64,000 nt of DNA from JABDIP01 sp965212545. GTDB taxonomy: Bacteria; Pseudomonadota; Alphaproteobacteria; DSM-16000; Inquilinaceae. Position 1 is the stretch's first letter. Each line of letters begins with the position of its first letter. Of the stretch, positions 47,587 through 58,455 are shown piece after piece. A program made the translations under genes and the position numbers. The notes below the pieces were generated by a model. That model had not been told where the DNA came from. It did no database searches and worked only from the letters and a program-made list of their open reading frames with translations. The stretch spans positions 496,001 to 560,000 of the forward strand of contig CBDBVB010000021.1 in the NCBI GenBank assembly GCA_965212545.1, in the 5' to 3' direction.

Positions 47587-49045
47587 ATGGAAATTCGCGA
47601 AGCCCTGACATTCGACGATGTTCTGCTGAAGCCTGCGGCCTCGTCCGTGCTGCCGGCGGCGGCCGAGACCCGCACCCGCCTGACGCGCAACATCGAGCTC
47701 GGTATCCCGCTGCTCTCGGCGGCTATGGACACCGTGACCGAGGCGCCGCTGGCGATTGCCCTGGCCCAGGCCGGCGGCATGGGGGTGGTCCACCGCAATC
47801 TCGACATCGAGGCTCAGGCGGAGGAGGTCCGCAAGGTCAAGCGGTTCGAATCGGGCATGGTCGTCAACCCGATCACCATCACCCCGTCGGACACCCTGGC
47901 CGATGCGTTGGCCCTGATGCAGCGCCATTCGATCTCCGGCATTCCGGTGGTCCAGAAGAACGGCCGGCTGGCCGGCATCCTGACCAACCGCGACGTGCGG
48001 TTCGCCTCCGACCCGGATCAGCCGGTGGCCGAACTGATGACCAAGGACAATCTGGTCACCGTGCCCGACGGCACCGACCTCAGACCGCCAAGCGCCTGCT
48101 GCACCAGCACCGCATCGAAAAGCTGCTGGTCACCGATGACGATTATCGCTGTATCGGGCTGATCACCGTCAAGGACATCGAGAAGGCGCAGCTGCACCCC
48201 GATGCCTGCAAGGACGAGCAGGGCCGGCTGCGGGTCGCCGCCGCCACCGGGACCGGCGACAAGGGGCTGGCGCGGGCCGAGGCGCTGTTCGATGCCGGCG
48301 TCGACGTGCTGGTGATCGACACCGCCCATGGCCATTCCGAAGGCGTGCTGAAGGGCGTGGAAAAGGCTCGCCGGCTCAGCAACTACACCCAGATCGTCGC
48401 CGGCAACGTGGCGACGGCCGACGGCGCCAAGGCGCTGATCGATGCCGGCGCGGACGCGGTCAAGGTCGGCATCGGTCCGGGCTCGATCTGCACCACCCGG
48501 ATCGTCGCCGGGGTCGGCGTGCCGCAGCTCACCGCCGTCATGTCGGCGGTGGAGGCCGCAGCCAAGCACGATACGCCGGTGATCGCCGATGGCGGCATCA
48601 AGTATTCCGGCGATCTGGCCAAGGCGATCGCCGCGGCGCCGATTGCGCCATGATCGGCTCGCTGCTGGCCGGCACCGACGAGGCGCCGGGCGATGTGGTC
48701 CTGTATCAGGGCCGGTCGTACAAATCCTATCGCGGCATGGGCTCGATCGGCGCCATGGCGCGCGGCTCCGCCGACCGCTATTTCCAGCAGGAAGTGTCCG
48801 ATTCCCTGAAGCTGGTGCCGGAAGGGGTCGAGGGCAGGGTGCCCTACAAGGGGCCGGTGGCGACGGTGATCCACCAGCTGGTCGGCGGCCTGAAGGCGGC
48901 GATGGGCTATACCGGCTGCCGCACCATCGACGAGTTGCAGCGCAATGCGGAATTCTTCCGCATCACCGGCGCGGGCCTGCGCGAGAGCCACGTCCACGAC
49001 ATCACCGTCACCCGGGAGTCCCCGAATTATCGCCACGACTTCTGA
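47587..49045 (+). CDS. guaB: Inosine-5'-monophosphate dehydrogenase (two frameshifts)
   Basis: GuaB, about 486 residues when joined, oxidises IMP to XMP, the first committed step to GMP. It has the start REALTFDDVLLKPAAS, the AAMDTVTEAPLAIALAQAGG segment, two CBS domains (about 95-205), the active-site loop GIGPGSICTTRIVAGVG with the catalytic Cys, and the flap RYFQQEV region. Breaks are near 48085 (CTC-AGACC where CTCCAGACC is expected) and 48645 (one G short in GCGGCGCC). Both look like a lost base in a short run. guaA, the next enzyme of the pathway, lies 2.4 kb downstream. Confidence 0.95.
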
Positions 49046-49092
49046 GGTGGGATACTGCGAGCGCGCCCGTCCCGCCTGACCGGCGCCGGCCG

Positions 49093-50463
49093 ATGACGCC
49101 CGCCGCGCGGATCGCCGCCACCATCGAGCTGTTCGAGCCAGATCACCGGCACCGATCGGCCGGCGGACTCGATCATCGCCCCGTATTTCCGCGCCCGGCG
49201 CTTATATCGGATCGAAGGACCGAAACGATATCGCCGAGCGCATCTACCGGCTGCTGCGCCACCATGCCCGGCTGGGCTGGTGGCTGAGACGCTGGGCCAC
49301 GCGGACGGGGCGCGGGCCAGGGTGCGCCGAACTGGCACTCTTGGGGAAGGACTGTCGGCTACGGATCTGGCTGCCCGTTTCGACGGGTCGAAATACGCGC
49401 CGGAGCCGCTGTCCGAGCAGGAGCGCGCCGTCGTTGCGATGGCTGGACTCGCCGCCTCTCGACCATCCGCTGACCGAGGAGGAGCAGGCGATCGCCGACG
49501 CGCTGGATTACCAGCCGGTCGATCACCCGCACATGCCCGTCCGCGTTCTGTGCGAATGCCCGGACTGGGCGGCCGATGATTTCGCGGCATTCGGCCCGGA
49601 CGATTTCCATTCGGAGCTGGGCGCGTTGCTGCAGCCGGCACCCTTCGACCTGCGCGTCAACGAGATCAAGGCGGAGCGCGACGGCATCGCCGAGTCGTTG
49701 CGCAAGGACGGCATCGAGGTCGCACCGACGCCGCTGTCTCCGGTCGGCCTCCGGGTCACGGGCCGGCCGCCGCTCGCCGGCCACAAGCTCTATCGCGAGG
49801 GCGTCATCGAGGTCCAGGACGAGGGGTCGCAACTCGTCGCGCTGCTGGTGGACGCCCGGCCGGGGCAGCAGGTGGCCGATTTCTGCGCCGGTGCCGGCGG
49901 CAAGGCGCTGGCGCTTGCCGCGCGGATGCAGGGCAAGGGGCGGGTCGTCGCCTGCGATGTCAACGCAGGGCGACTGGCGCGGGCCAAGGAACGCCTGCAC
50001 CGGTCCGGGCTGGACAATATCGAGACCAAGCTGCTGCGGTCGGAACGGGACCCGTGGATCAGCCGGCAGAAGGGCAAGTTCGACCGGGTGCTGGTCGACG
50101 CGCCATGCAGCGGGCTCCGGCGCCTGGCGGCGGCATCCCGACATGCCCGCTGGCGGCCGGTCGATCTGGCGGAACTGACTGCCCTGCAGGGCCGGATTCT
50201 GGACAGCGCCAGCCGCCTGGTCGGCCGGGCGGGTTGCTGGTCTATGCCACCTGCTCGCTGTTGCTAAAAACCGAGAACGAGGACCGCATTGCCGCGTTCC
50301 TGGCCAACCATGCGGATTTCGAGCCGGTGCCGTGGCTGTTCGATCTGGGACCGCACCGTCGGCGGCGATTGCCCGACGAGCGCCGCAACAGTCGCTGTTG
50401 CTGACGCCGGCGCGGCACGGCACCGACGGATTCTTCGTCGCGATAGGTCGGGCTGCGGCTTAG
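49093..50463 (+). CDS. rsmB: 16S rRNA (cytosine-967-C5)-methyltransferase RsmB/NOP family (frameshifts)
   Basis: About 455 residues when joined. The N-terminal RNA-binding part starts MTPAARIAATIELFE; the Rossmann methyltransferase core has VADFCAGAGGKALALAARM, VVACDVNAGRL, and both catalytic cysteines: DAPCSG (releasing Cys) and YATCSLL (nucleophile). Breaks lie near 49140, 49270, 49450, 50115 and 50230, and again near 50350-50400; the last frame ends GFFVAIGRAAA at the TAG at 50461-50463. guaB-rsmB order fits alphaproteobacteria. It could be another member of the RsmB/NOP family; position specificity is inferred. Confidence 0.88.
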
Positions 50464-50605
50464 ATCGGCTGTCGTGGTCCGCTAGCGTCGGCCGTTGAAC
50501 ACGCATTCGGTTCCAGTCGCCCGCGACGAGCGATCGGCCGCGCAGCGGCACTGCGCCGCTGGGCGGACCGGATCCTGATTCTCGGAAATGCGGCCGCAAA
50601 CGCGG

Positions 50606-50815
50606 CTACTCGACGATGCTTTCGTCTTCCTCATCGTCGCCGCTGAACGGCGTGGTCGCCAGGTCGGCGCCGGTGACGACCGCATCGGTCGCAACGTCGA
50701 ATGTCGTGCTGACGGCGGTGCCGGCGGCGCTGATCACCGTGCCGCAGCCGCCCAGAAGCGCCATCATCACGGCCAGAACCGCGATCCTGCCCCCAAATTT
50801 GAAGCCAGTCCCCAT
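50606..50815 (-). CDS. Small acidic lipoprotein (paralogue of 51031-51207)
   Basis: A 69-residue protein with a signal sequence and lipobox (LLGGCG, Cys near residue 24), then VISAAGTAVSTTFDVATDAV and the acidic tail TTPFSGDDEEDESIVE. The start is the ATG at 50815, directly after GGAGGGG. The tail matches that of the next upstream gene on this strand (TSPFTDDDEMSE), and both share a Gly-x-Ala-x-x-Asp-Thr-type middle, so the two are likely tandem paralogues. They resemble entericidin-like small lipoproteins only in size. Confidence 0.75.
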   Translation of the reverse strand: MGTGFKFGGRIAVLAVMMALLGGCGTVISAAGTAVSTTFDVATDAVVTGADLATTPFSGDDEEDESIVE

Positions 50816-50923
50816 TTTCCCCTCCAATGGTCTGCAGCGCGCAAGGCGCCGGCAGTGTGGATCCTGGCGGGCAAAGATTGCGGAAGGGTGAAGAGCGAAT
50901 AGAGCGCGTATTTCGGGCACAAC

Positions 50924-50953
50924 AAAGCCGGCCGTTGGCGGTCGGCCGGCTTG
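50924..50953 (-). terminator. Hairpin between the two lipoprotein genes
   Basis: On the minus strand AGCCGGCCG and CGGCCGGCT flank a short loop, followed by TTGTTG. This is a strong stem with a weak T-tract; it may end transcripts of the 51031-51207 gene. Confidence 0.5.
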
Positions 50954-51030
50954 CAACGGATTCTGACGGGTCGGTCGAGAGCGGAGGGCGGTCGCCGGGC
51001 CAAGGTCCGGCATCCGCCCTCCGACGCTCG

Positions 51031-51207
51031 TTACTCGGACATCTCGTCGTCGTCGGTGAACGGCGAGGTGACAAAGTCAGCGGTCGCCGAGGCGGCATCG
51101 GTCGTCCAATCCCAGGTTGCACCGGCAGCGTCGCCGACGGTGTCGCATGCGCCCAGCATGGCGGCCATGCTGAGAGCCAGAGCGACTCCCTTGATACGGT
51201 TGGCCAT
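51031..51207 (-). CDS. Small acidic lipoprotein (paralogue of 50606-50815)
   Basis: A 58-residue protein starting at the ATG at 51207 (GGAGG four bases upstream), rather than the ATG 15 bases earlier. The signal sequence IKGVALALSMAAMLGAC ends in a lipobox Cys; the mature part has WDWTTDAASATADF and ends TSPFTDDDEMSE. The shared tail with the neighbour at 50606-50815 points to duplication. Function unknown; small alphaproteobacterial lipoproteins of this kind are often stress-induced. Confidence 0.75.
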   Translation of the reverse strand: MANRIKGVALALSMAAMLGACDTVGDAAGATWDWTTDAASATADFVTSPFTDDDEMSE

Positions 51208-51438
51208 CTTGTCCTCCGTCATAGTCTCCGTGACCCGCTGTCACGTGATCGCCGCACCCTGCCGCCGAAAGGTTAGTGAACGATGAACACACACGCCGCT
51301 TGGTTGCGGAGGATCGGGCCGCCCGCCGGCCGCGGGACCGCCATGCGTAGAATTCGTTGGTGAATCCAGGCCTGTTGCAATAGACCCACACCCATCGTCC
51401 CGATTGCCCGCCTCGCCGACCAACCAATTCGAGGGCCG

Positions 51439-53000
<1,562 letters not shown>

Positions 53001-53077
53001 CCTCGATCGCCTGAGATTTCTCTTCGGCTTGTGATTCAAGTCACTGCGTCCAATCCCTTATCGCGCGAAAACCGTGC

Positions 53078-53166
53078 CGCCTGCTGATGGCAGGCGCCGG
53101 GACACACACAGCGGGCTTGAGTATCACCCATGGCCTGCACCAGATGCTCAAGACGCTGTGTCCCCG
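53078..53166 (+). other. Structured intergenic region (two hairpins) and candidate promoter upstream of the pentapeptide gene
   Basis: In the 325-base gap after guaA a seven-pair hairpin CGCCTGC-TGATG-GCAGGCG (53080-53098) is followed by a longer interrupted stem: GGGACAC/GTGTCCC, ACAGC/GCTGT and CTTGAG/CTCAAG between 53099 and 53164. No T-tract follows. Further down, TTGTCG (53270-53275) and TACTAA (53294-53299) with an 18-base spacer could be the promoter of the next gene. Confidence 0.45.
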
Positions 53167-53325
53167 GCCCCGGCATTGGCTTGTCCGGCATATGGGCACC
53201 AGCAATCTCTCAGCATTCCGTTTCTTCCCAGTACCCGTCCCGGATCCTCGCGGATTAGGGAAAGGGTAATTGTCGGTCGATAAAGTCTAGGGGTACTAAA
53301 CCCTTGGCTGAAAATTGGCCGGTGG

Positions 53326-54117
53326 ATGACCGCGACTTCGCTCAATATTGCCGACGAACTTCAGCGCCATGCCGATTGGCTGGCCAAGCGGCGCGGCTCG
53401 TGGCCGGCTGATTTTCGCCTGCAGGATCTGTCAGGTGTCAGCCTGAAAGATGCGGTGTTGCGGCACGCCCGTTTTGCCGGTGCAAATCTCGGCGGCTGCG
53501 ACCTCTCCGGGGCCGATCTCAGCCATTGTGACATCTTCGCCGCGACGTTCCACGGCGCCAACCTGACCAATGCCAATCTTGCGCATAGCGATCTGCGCGG
53601 CGTTCAGTTGTTCGAGGCGGATGTGACCGGCGCCAATTTCGAGGATGCGGATCTGCGCGAAGGTGCCCTGCTGACCTCGGACGGTAATCGCGGCCTCGCC
53701 ATGGTCAAGCCGGAGGCGCTGGACACCAGCGAGATGCTGCGACCGCGATCCAATCTCAGCAATGCCAATCTCAGCCGGGCGATATTCGTCGCCGCCAATC
53801 TGGCCAGCGCGATCATCACCGAATCGAATCTGACCGGCGCGGATTTTCAAAGGGCCAATCTGAGCGGAGTCGATCTCAGCAATTCCGACCTCAGCGGCGC
53901 CGACCTGTCGGGCTGCGACCTGACGGCGGCGACGCTCGCCAATGCGCGTCTCGAGGGTGCCAATCTGACCGGCGCGGATTTGTCCAATGTCGATCTGAGC
54001 CAGGTCGATCTGACGACTTCAGCGGCCTGCCTGACAAACGCGGGGCGGGCGATGGCGCTGCCCGCCGCCAGCCCGCCGATCATCGAGACCATCGTCCGAC
54101 CGGCCCGCCAGTCCTAG
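53326..54117 (+). CDS. Pentapeptide-repeat protein
   Basis: A 263-residue protein made mostly of A(D/N)LxxA repeats, which build a right-handed quadrilateral beta-helix. Two runs are visible: about residues 35-105 (LGGCDLSGADLSHCD) and 140-240 (ANLTGADLSNVDLSQVDL), separated by a linker with NRGLAMVKPEALD. The N-terminal helix NIADELQRHADWLAKR precedes them. Some pentapeptide proteins mimic DNA and protect gyrase (Qnr, MfpA), but many have other roles, so none is assigned. No signal peptide. The reading frame is intact. Confidence 0.9.
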   Translation: MTATSLNIADELQRHADWLAKRRGSWPADFRLQDLSGVSLKDAVLRHARFAGANLGGCDLSGADLSHCDIFAATFHGANLTNANLAHSDLRGVQLFEADVTGANFEDADLREGALLTSDGNRGLAMVKPEALDTSEMLRPRSNLSNANLSRAIFVAANLASAIITESNLTGADFQRANLSGVDLSNSDLSGADLSGCDLTAATLANARLEGANLTGADLSNVDLSQVDLTTSAACLTNAGRAMALPAASPPIIETIVRPARQS

Positions 54118-54142
54118 CGGCGGCGGGGCTGCCGCGGGCGCC

Positions 54143-54383
54143 TCAGGGGCCGACCAGGCGGTCATAGACGAAGTACACTTCCACCGATCGCCGCCAGCAG
54201 GGCGGCGGTGAGCAACAGCGCCCCGAGATATTGCCGCAACTCGCCCTGCTTCCAGGCATTGCGGCCAAGCAGCAGCAGATACGCCAGGATGAAAAGGGCA
54301 AGGCCATGCAGTGCGGTCATTGTCGGCAGAGACCACGCCGCCGGATCGGCGGTCAAGCCTGCGGCCCGGGCGATGCGGCGCAT
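54143..54383 (-). CDS. Small membrane protein (one frameshift)
   Basis: About 75 residues. Two hydrophobic helices are clear: LHGLALFILAYLLLLGRN and YLGALLLTAALLAAIGGSV. After a break near 54170 the joined frame ends VYFVYDRLVGP at a TGA (54143-54145). The start is either the ATG at 54383 or the internal ATG at 54320 (MTALHGLALF); neither has a strong ribosome-binding site. No family recognised. Confidence 0.5.
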
Positions 54384-54514
54384 CGCGGTGGTTTGTCAGC
54401 GGGCCAGTCCTAGCTTAGATCGGTGACCTCAACGACGCGCCCGCCCCGGCCGATGCTGATGGTCAGCCATCGGCCGGGACGGGCCTCGCTGGGCGGCGCG
54501 TCAGCCTAGCGCGG

Positions 54515-54890
54515 TCAGCGGCCACGCCAGTTACGGAACCAGCGGCGCTGTGGCCGGCCGCGGAAATGGCGGCCGCGGAAATGGTGGCCGTCCCGGCGGA
54601 AATGCCGGCGGCGGTGCGGGCCGTAGCGATGGCTGCGATGAGCCGCGGTAGTGGCCGCGACGGTGACCGCCGCCGGTAGTGGAATTGACGTGGCCGGCCG
54701 GTCCGGTCATGGAACCGGTCGCCGCGATGGCCGCGATCCCGGTGATTGTCCGCGACCTGCACGTCCGTGCCGTCGACGCTACGGTGCTGGTGGTGCTGTC
54801 CAGAGCGCCCGGCCCGGGGATGGCGGCGAAGGCGGATGGCGATGCCAGCAATGCCACGACCGTTGCGATCTTCAGGGTCTTCCAGTTCAT
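54515..54890 (-). CDS. Secreted Arg/His/Gly-rich protein (frameshifts)
   Basis: Starts at the ATG at 54890 with a clear signal peptide (LKIATVVALLASPSAFA). The mature part is hard to frame: one frame gives GGGHRRGHYRG, another RDRGHRGDRFHDRTGR, and the last ends QRRWFRNWRGR at the TGA at 54515-54517. All are Arg/His/Gly-rich, so the real protein is likely a short basic periplasmic protein with His-rich repeats. At least two breaks are needed. Function unknown; metal binding is possible. Confidence 0.5.
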
Positions 54891-55048
54891 GGGAACACTC
54901 CCGTCGGTTTCGTTTGCAGTGACGGAAGCCTAGGGCGGGGTCCGGTTTCGAGCGGTATGCCGCCCGCGTTATGCCGTATTAATCGGCATTAACATCACAT
55001 AACGGTCCTGCCCTATCGGCGCAGGGCGGACCCTGTCATACAAGGCCG

Positions 55049-55357
55049 ATGATGCGAAAACTGGCGATGGCGGCGATTCTCGCGCTTCTGATCCCGATGG
55101 CCGGGGTCGCGGCGGCGCAGAACGATCGTTCGCCGCCGCTGTCCGAACTGCTGCGCCGATTGCAGGACGATCCGGACTATGCCGGGCGCGTTGTCGGCAC
55201 CCATACGGTGCGCTCGGGCAATGGCGGATCGGCGTTTCTCTACGAAGTGCGGATCCTCTCTCCCGACGACCGCATCGTCATCGTCTATCTCGATCCCCGC
55301 ACCGGCTCGGTGGTGCGAAATCCCGATGCCTGGCTGCGGCGGTCGGGCAACCGATAG
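55049..55357 (+). CDS. PepSY-like secreted protein
   Basis: A 102-residue protein with a signal peptide (MAAILALLIPMAGVAAA) and a small PepSY-like domain: LSELLRRLQDDPDYAGRVVG, then YEVRILSPDDRIVIVYLDPRTGSVV. The last part is the characteristic Y-E-V.......V.VD..TG strand pair. It sits nine bases before a response regulator and its kinase, and PepSY proteins are often found beside and regulated by such two-component systems. Likely a periplasmic regulator or modulator of the pair. Confidence 0.8.
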   Translation: MMRKLAMAAILALLIPMAGVAAAQNDRSPPLSELLRRLQDDPDYAGRVVGTHTVRSGNGGSAFLYEVRILSPDDRIVIVYLDPRTGSVVRNPDAWLRRSGNR

Positions 55358-55365
55358 GCGGTGTG

Positions 55366-56037
55366 ATGCGCGTGCTTGTTGTCGAGGATGACGAGGATCT
55401 GGCGACCCAGATCGCGGAGATGCTGCGCGGCGACAACTTCGCCGTCGATCTGGCCGATAACGGGATCGAGGCCCTGGAGCGCGGGCTGGAGGAGCCGTTC
55501 GACGCGGTCATCCTCGACCCGGGGCTGCCGGGCATGGACGGCATCAGCGTGCTGCGCCGCTGGCGCTCGAAAGACCGCACCATGCCGGTGATCGTGCTGA
55601 CGGCCTCGCGCAAGGACGTCGCGGACATGAAGGAGGCGGTCAAGGCCGGCGCCACCAACTATCTGACCAAGCCGGTCGATCTGGAGCTGTTGCTGGACTG
55701 GGTCCGCGGCGTCGCCAATTCGGCCGGGCCGAATGTCAGCCAGCCGGTGCTCGAGGCCGGCCCGTTGCGCATGGATACCCAGGCCATGCGGGTGTGGTTC
55801 GACGGTGCGCCGGCGCGGCTGACGCCGACCGAATTCCGCATCCTGCACTACCTGCTGGTCCACCGGCAGCGGCCGGTGTCGGCGGACGAACTGGTGCAGC
55901 ACAATTTCGACGGCGCCAGCGTCAAGACCAGCAACGAGATCCCGGTCTATATCAGCCGGCTGCGCGACAAGCTGGGCAAGAAGACCATCGAAACCGTGCT
56001 CGGCTACGGCTACCGGCTGGCGTGCGGCGACCCGTGA
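55366..56037 (+). CDS. OmpR-family response regulator
   Basis: A 223-residue two-domain regulator. The receiver domain has the acidic pair VVEDDED, the phosphoacceptor Asp in FDAVILDPGLPGMDG (Pro follows where Leu is usual), the Thr in VIVLTAS and the Lys in YLTKPVD. The winged-helix output domain has LTPTEFRILHYLL and NEIPVYISRLRDKLGKKTIETVLGYGYRL. The ATG at 55366 directly follows the PepSY gene and the stop overlaps the kinase GTG. It probably controls envelope or metal genes, as PhoP- and PmrA-like regulators do, but no target site is visible. Confidence 0.93.
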   Translation: MRVLVVEDDEDLATQIAEMLRGDNFAVDLADNGIEALERGLEEPFDAVILDPGLPGMDGISVLRRWRSKDRTMPVIVLTASRKDVADMKEAVKAGATNYLTKPVDLELLLDWVRGVANSAGPNVSQPVLEAGPLRMDTQAMRVWFDGAPARLTPTEFRILHYLLVHRQRPVSADELVQHNFDGASVKTSNEIPVYISRLRDKLGKKTIETVLGYGYRLACGDP

Positions 56038-57427
56038 CCGCCGAGCGGCGCTATTGGCCGGCGACCCTGGCCGGCCGCATGCTGGCATGGTCGCTGGCGG
56101 TGATGGCGATCGGCGGGCCGGCCCTGTGGCTGGCGACAAGCGGCGCCATCCGCGCGCTGTCGGAAGAGGCGGTGGACACCCAGCTGCGCGCGTTCGGCCT
56201 GCAGGTCCGCGCCGCGGTGGTCAGCGCCGGCGTGACCGGCACGCCGCTGGTCGGGATCGGCGATCTGGAATGGGTCTGGCAGGTCGATATCGACGGCCGG
56301 ACGGCCTTTCGCTCCGAATTGCTGATGCTGACCGATGCCACCCTGTCGCCTTCACTCGACCGGCCGGCCGCTCAATTCGTCGGTTGGAGCCGCCCAATCG
56401 CCCCTCGGGCCGATGCGGATCGCCGAGCGCCTGGTGCGCGAGCCGCTGGCCGATGGCGGCACGGCGACGGTGCGCTATCTCGCCGGCGTCGATGCCCGGC
56501 GCTATGCCGCCATGGTCGAGGACCAGATCGCCAGCCTGCAACGGCTGACGCTGCGGATCACGGTTCCGTCGCTGATCCTGCTTGCCATCGCGATCTCCGT
56601 CATGCTGATCACCCTGCACCGCTCGCTTTCGGCCGTGGGCCGTTCGCTGGGCCGGTTCGAGGCCGGCGAGAGCGAGCGTATCGGCGGCGACTTCCCGCGC
56701 GAACTGCAGAACCTGGTGGACCGGGTCAACGACCTGCTGGGCCGCAACGCCCGCCTGCTGGCGCGCACCCGCAAATACGTCTCCAAGATCGCCCACGACC
56801 TCAACCATCCCCTGGCGGTGCTGCGCAACGGCCTGCCGGACCGCGATGACTCCGCTCTGCTGCATCGTCAGGTCGACCGGATGGCAGGTCTGGTCGACCG
56901 CTATGCCAACCTGGCGCAGGCGATCGGGACCGAGGCCGGCGTGGTGCGCGACATGCCGGTATCGGCCGCGCTGCACGACATCCGCGAGGCTATGCCATCC
57001 TCTACCGCCAGCCGCCGGTGAACATCGACGTCGCATGTCCGGACGATCTGGTGTTTCCGGTGCCACGGGAAGATTTCGATGCCGCATGGTCGGCAATCTG
57101 ACGGCCAATGCCCACCGCTTCGCCAAGTCCCAGATCGCGGTCGCCGCCTGGCTGGAGAACGGCGGCCTAATCGTTTCGGTGGATGATGACGGACCCGGCA
57201 TTCCTGCGGATCAGCGCCGCGCCGCCTTGAACTGGGGCGAACGTCTGGACGAGGCGCCGCCGGGCAGCGGCATCGGCCTGTCCATCGTGTCCGACCTGAT
57301 CGACCTGCATAGCGGCGACCTGCTCCTCGATGACTCGCCCCTTGGCGGACTGCGCGCGGCGCTCCGGTTTCCGCCTCGTGGGACAGCGAGGGCAGGCTAC
57401 GAACCCGGCGGCCGTAGAGCACGATGA
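56034..57427 (+). CDS. Sensor histidine kinase (three frameshifts)
   Basis: PhoQ-like kinase of about 460 residues, starting at a GTG (56034) overlapping the regulator stop. First membrane helix MLAWSLAVMAIGGPALWLA, periplasmic domain to about residue 165, second helix VPSLILLAIAISVMLI, then a HAMP-like linker, the phosphoacceptor box KIAHDLNHPLAVLRN (His near residue 255), and the ATPase domain with NLTANAHRF, VDDDGPGIP and GSGIGLSIV. Breaks are near 56400, 56995 and 57090. Partner of the adjacent regulator; the signal is unknown. Confidence 0.9.
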
Positions 57428-57527
57428 GATGAGATCACACGACCTCATCTCTGAATCGTCCTCTGGAATTTTGAAATAGATCGGGATTGAGATTTGAAGC
57501 CGCGTCGACTTCAAATCACCCTGATCT
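57426..57527. terminator. Two nested hairpins between convergent genes
   Basis: GAGATGAG/CTCATCTC (57426-57451) overlaps the kinase stop codon, and GATTTGAAG/CTTCAAATC (57491-57517), extended by AGATCGGG/CCCTGATCT, ends at the stop of the minus-strand zinc-ribbon gene. The position suggests a bidirectional terminator, though T-tracts are weak (ATTTCAAAATT follows the second stem on the minus strand). Confidence 0.5.
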
Positions 57528-57855
57528 AGTCGTGCCGGGTGATCTGGCCCTGGGAGGGCCAGTTGGGGCGAGTCGCCACGTCCTTGCCGCCGCAGCCGGT
57601 GCAGCGCATCTGCGCGCCCACCTCGGGGATCGGGAATTCGGGGCCAAGCTGACTGATCAGCCTTTCGGTGGCGACCACGGCATTGTGGCCACAGCGATTG
57701 CACCAGCAGAATACGTCGACCGATTGGTCCGCCAGGGCCCCCAATGCCATCGGCCGGCGCCGGGTCTCCTCATCGGCAAGCTGTTGCCGCTTCCATCCGC
57801 CCATCTCCCAGCGCCTGTGCCAATCTGTCCCGCCGATCCGCTCGATTGAGAACAT
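57526..57855 (-). CDS. Small zinc-ribbon protein
   Basis: About 109 residues from the ATG at 57855; shorter starts are possible (ATG at 57804). The C-terminal half has two Cys pairs, FCWCNRCGHNAVV and MRCTGCGGKDVATRPNW, making a zinc-ribbon. The N-terminal part is Arg/Gln-rich. Proteins of this kind are widespread in alphaproteobacteria without an established role. It lies 55 bases downstream of the DUF2794 gene on the same strand and is probably cotranscribed. Confidence 0.7.
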   Translation of the reverse strand: MFSIERIGGTDWHRRWEMGGWKRQQLADEETRRRPMALGALADQSVDVFCWCNRCGHNAVVATERLISQLGPEFPIPEVGAQMRCTGCGGKDVATRPNWPSQGQITRHD

Positions 57856-57910
57856 AACAAGAACATTCGGCGCGAGCAAGAACGCGGTCTGAGGTCGTGT
57901 GGCCGGCCGT

Positions 57911-58270
57911 TCAATCGTCGACCAGGTGGATCCGCTTGTCGAAGACCGCCAGGGCTTCGTTCAGCGAAGCGGTGCGGGCCAGCTTGCGTTGGCCGTCGAA
58001 CACCGCATATTCGATGCCGCGTGGTCCGGCGGTCTTGGCGATCGCGTAGACGGGCCGGTCGTGGCTGTGGCGGAAGACGCTGAACATGGCGCCGCCGGCG
58101 GTGTGATCGATGGCGTAATCGCGCCACTCGCCGCGACTGACGCGGACACTGTAGACCTGCAGGAGTTGGGACAATTCACGGCGATCGAAATAGACCCGCC
58201 GCCTGCGATGCCGGCCGCCGTGGAGGATACCGCGACGGACATCGGAAAGACGCACGATCTCTGCTTCCAT
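57911..58270 (-). CDS. DUF2794 protein
   Basis: A 119-residue alphaproteobacterial protein of the DUF2794 family. The diagnostic region is RVYFDRRELSQLLQVYSVRV followed by GEWRDYAIDH and AMFSVFRHSHDRPVYAIAK. It has no signal peptide or membrane segment. The function is unknown. The ATG at 58270 is the only reasonable start. Divergent from the thioredoxin-like gene at 58456. Confidence 0.9.
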   Translation of the reverse strand: MEAEIVRLSDVRRGILHGGRHRRRRVYFDRRELSQLLQVYSVRVSRGEWRDYAIDHTAGGAMFSVFRHSHDRPVYAIAKTAGPRGIEYAVFDGQRKLARTASLNEALAVFDKRIHLVDD

Positions 58271-58455
58271 GCGGGCTTGGACCTCGCCTTATGCTTTTCT
58301 CGTTATCTGCCACCTATTGTCCCCAAATACGCTCGCAGGTAAAGCCATCAACGCTTTGCCGACTGCCGATGTTCGGGGCGCCCGTGATTGTCATCCCCCT
58401 TCCGATGGTCTAGGAAAAGGCGCAAATACCACGAGACGATAAGGGAGCGGTCAAC

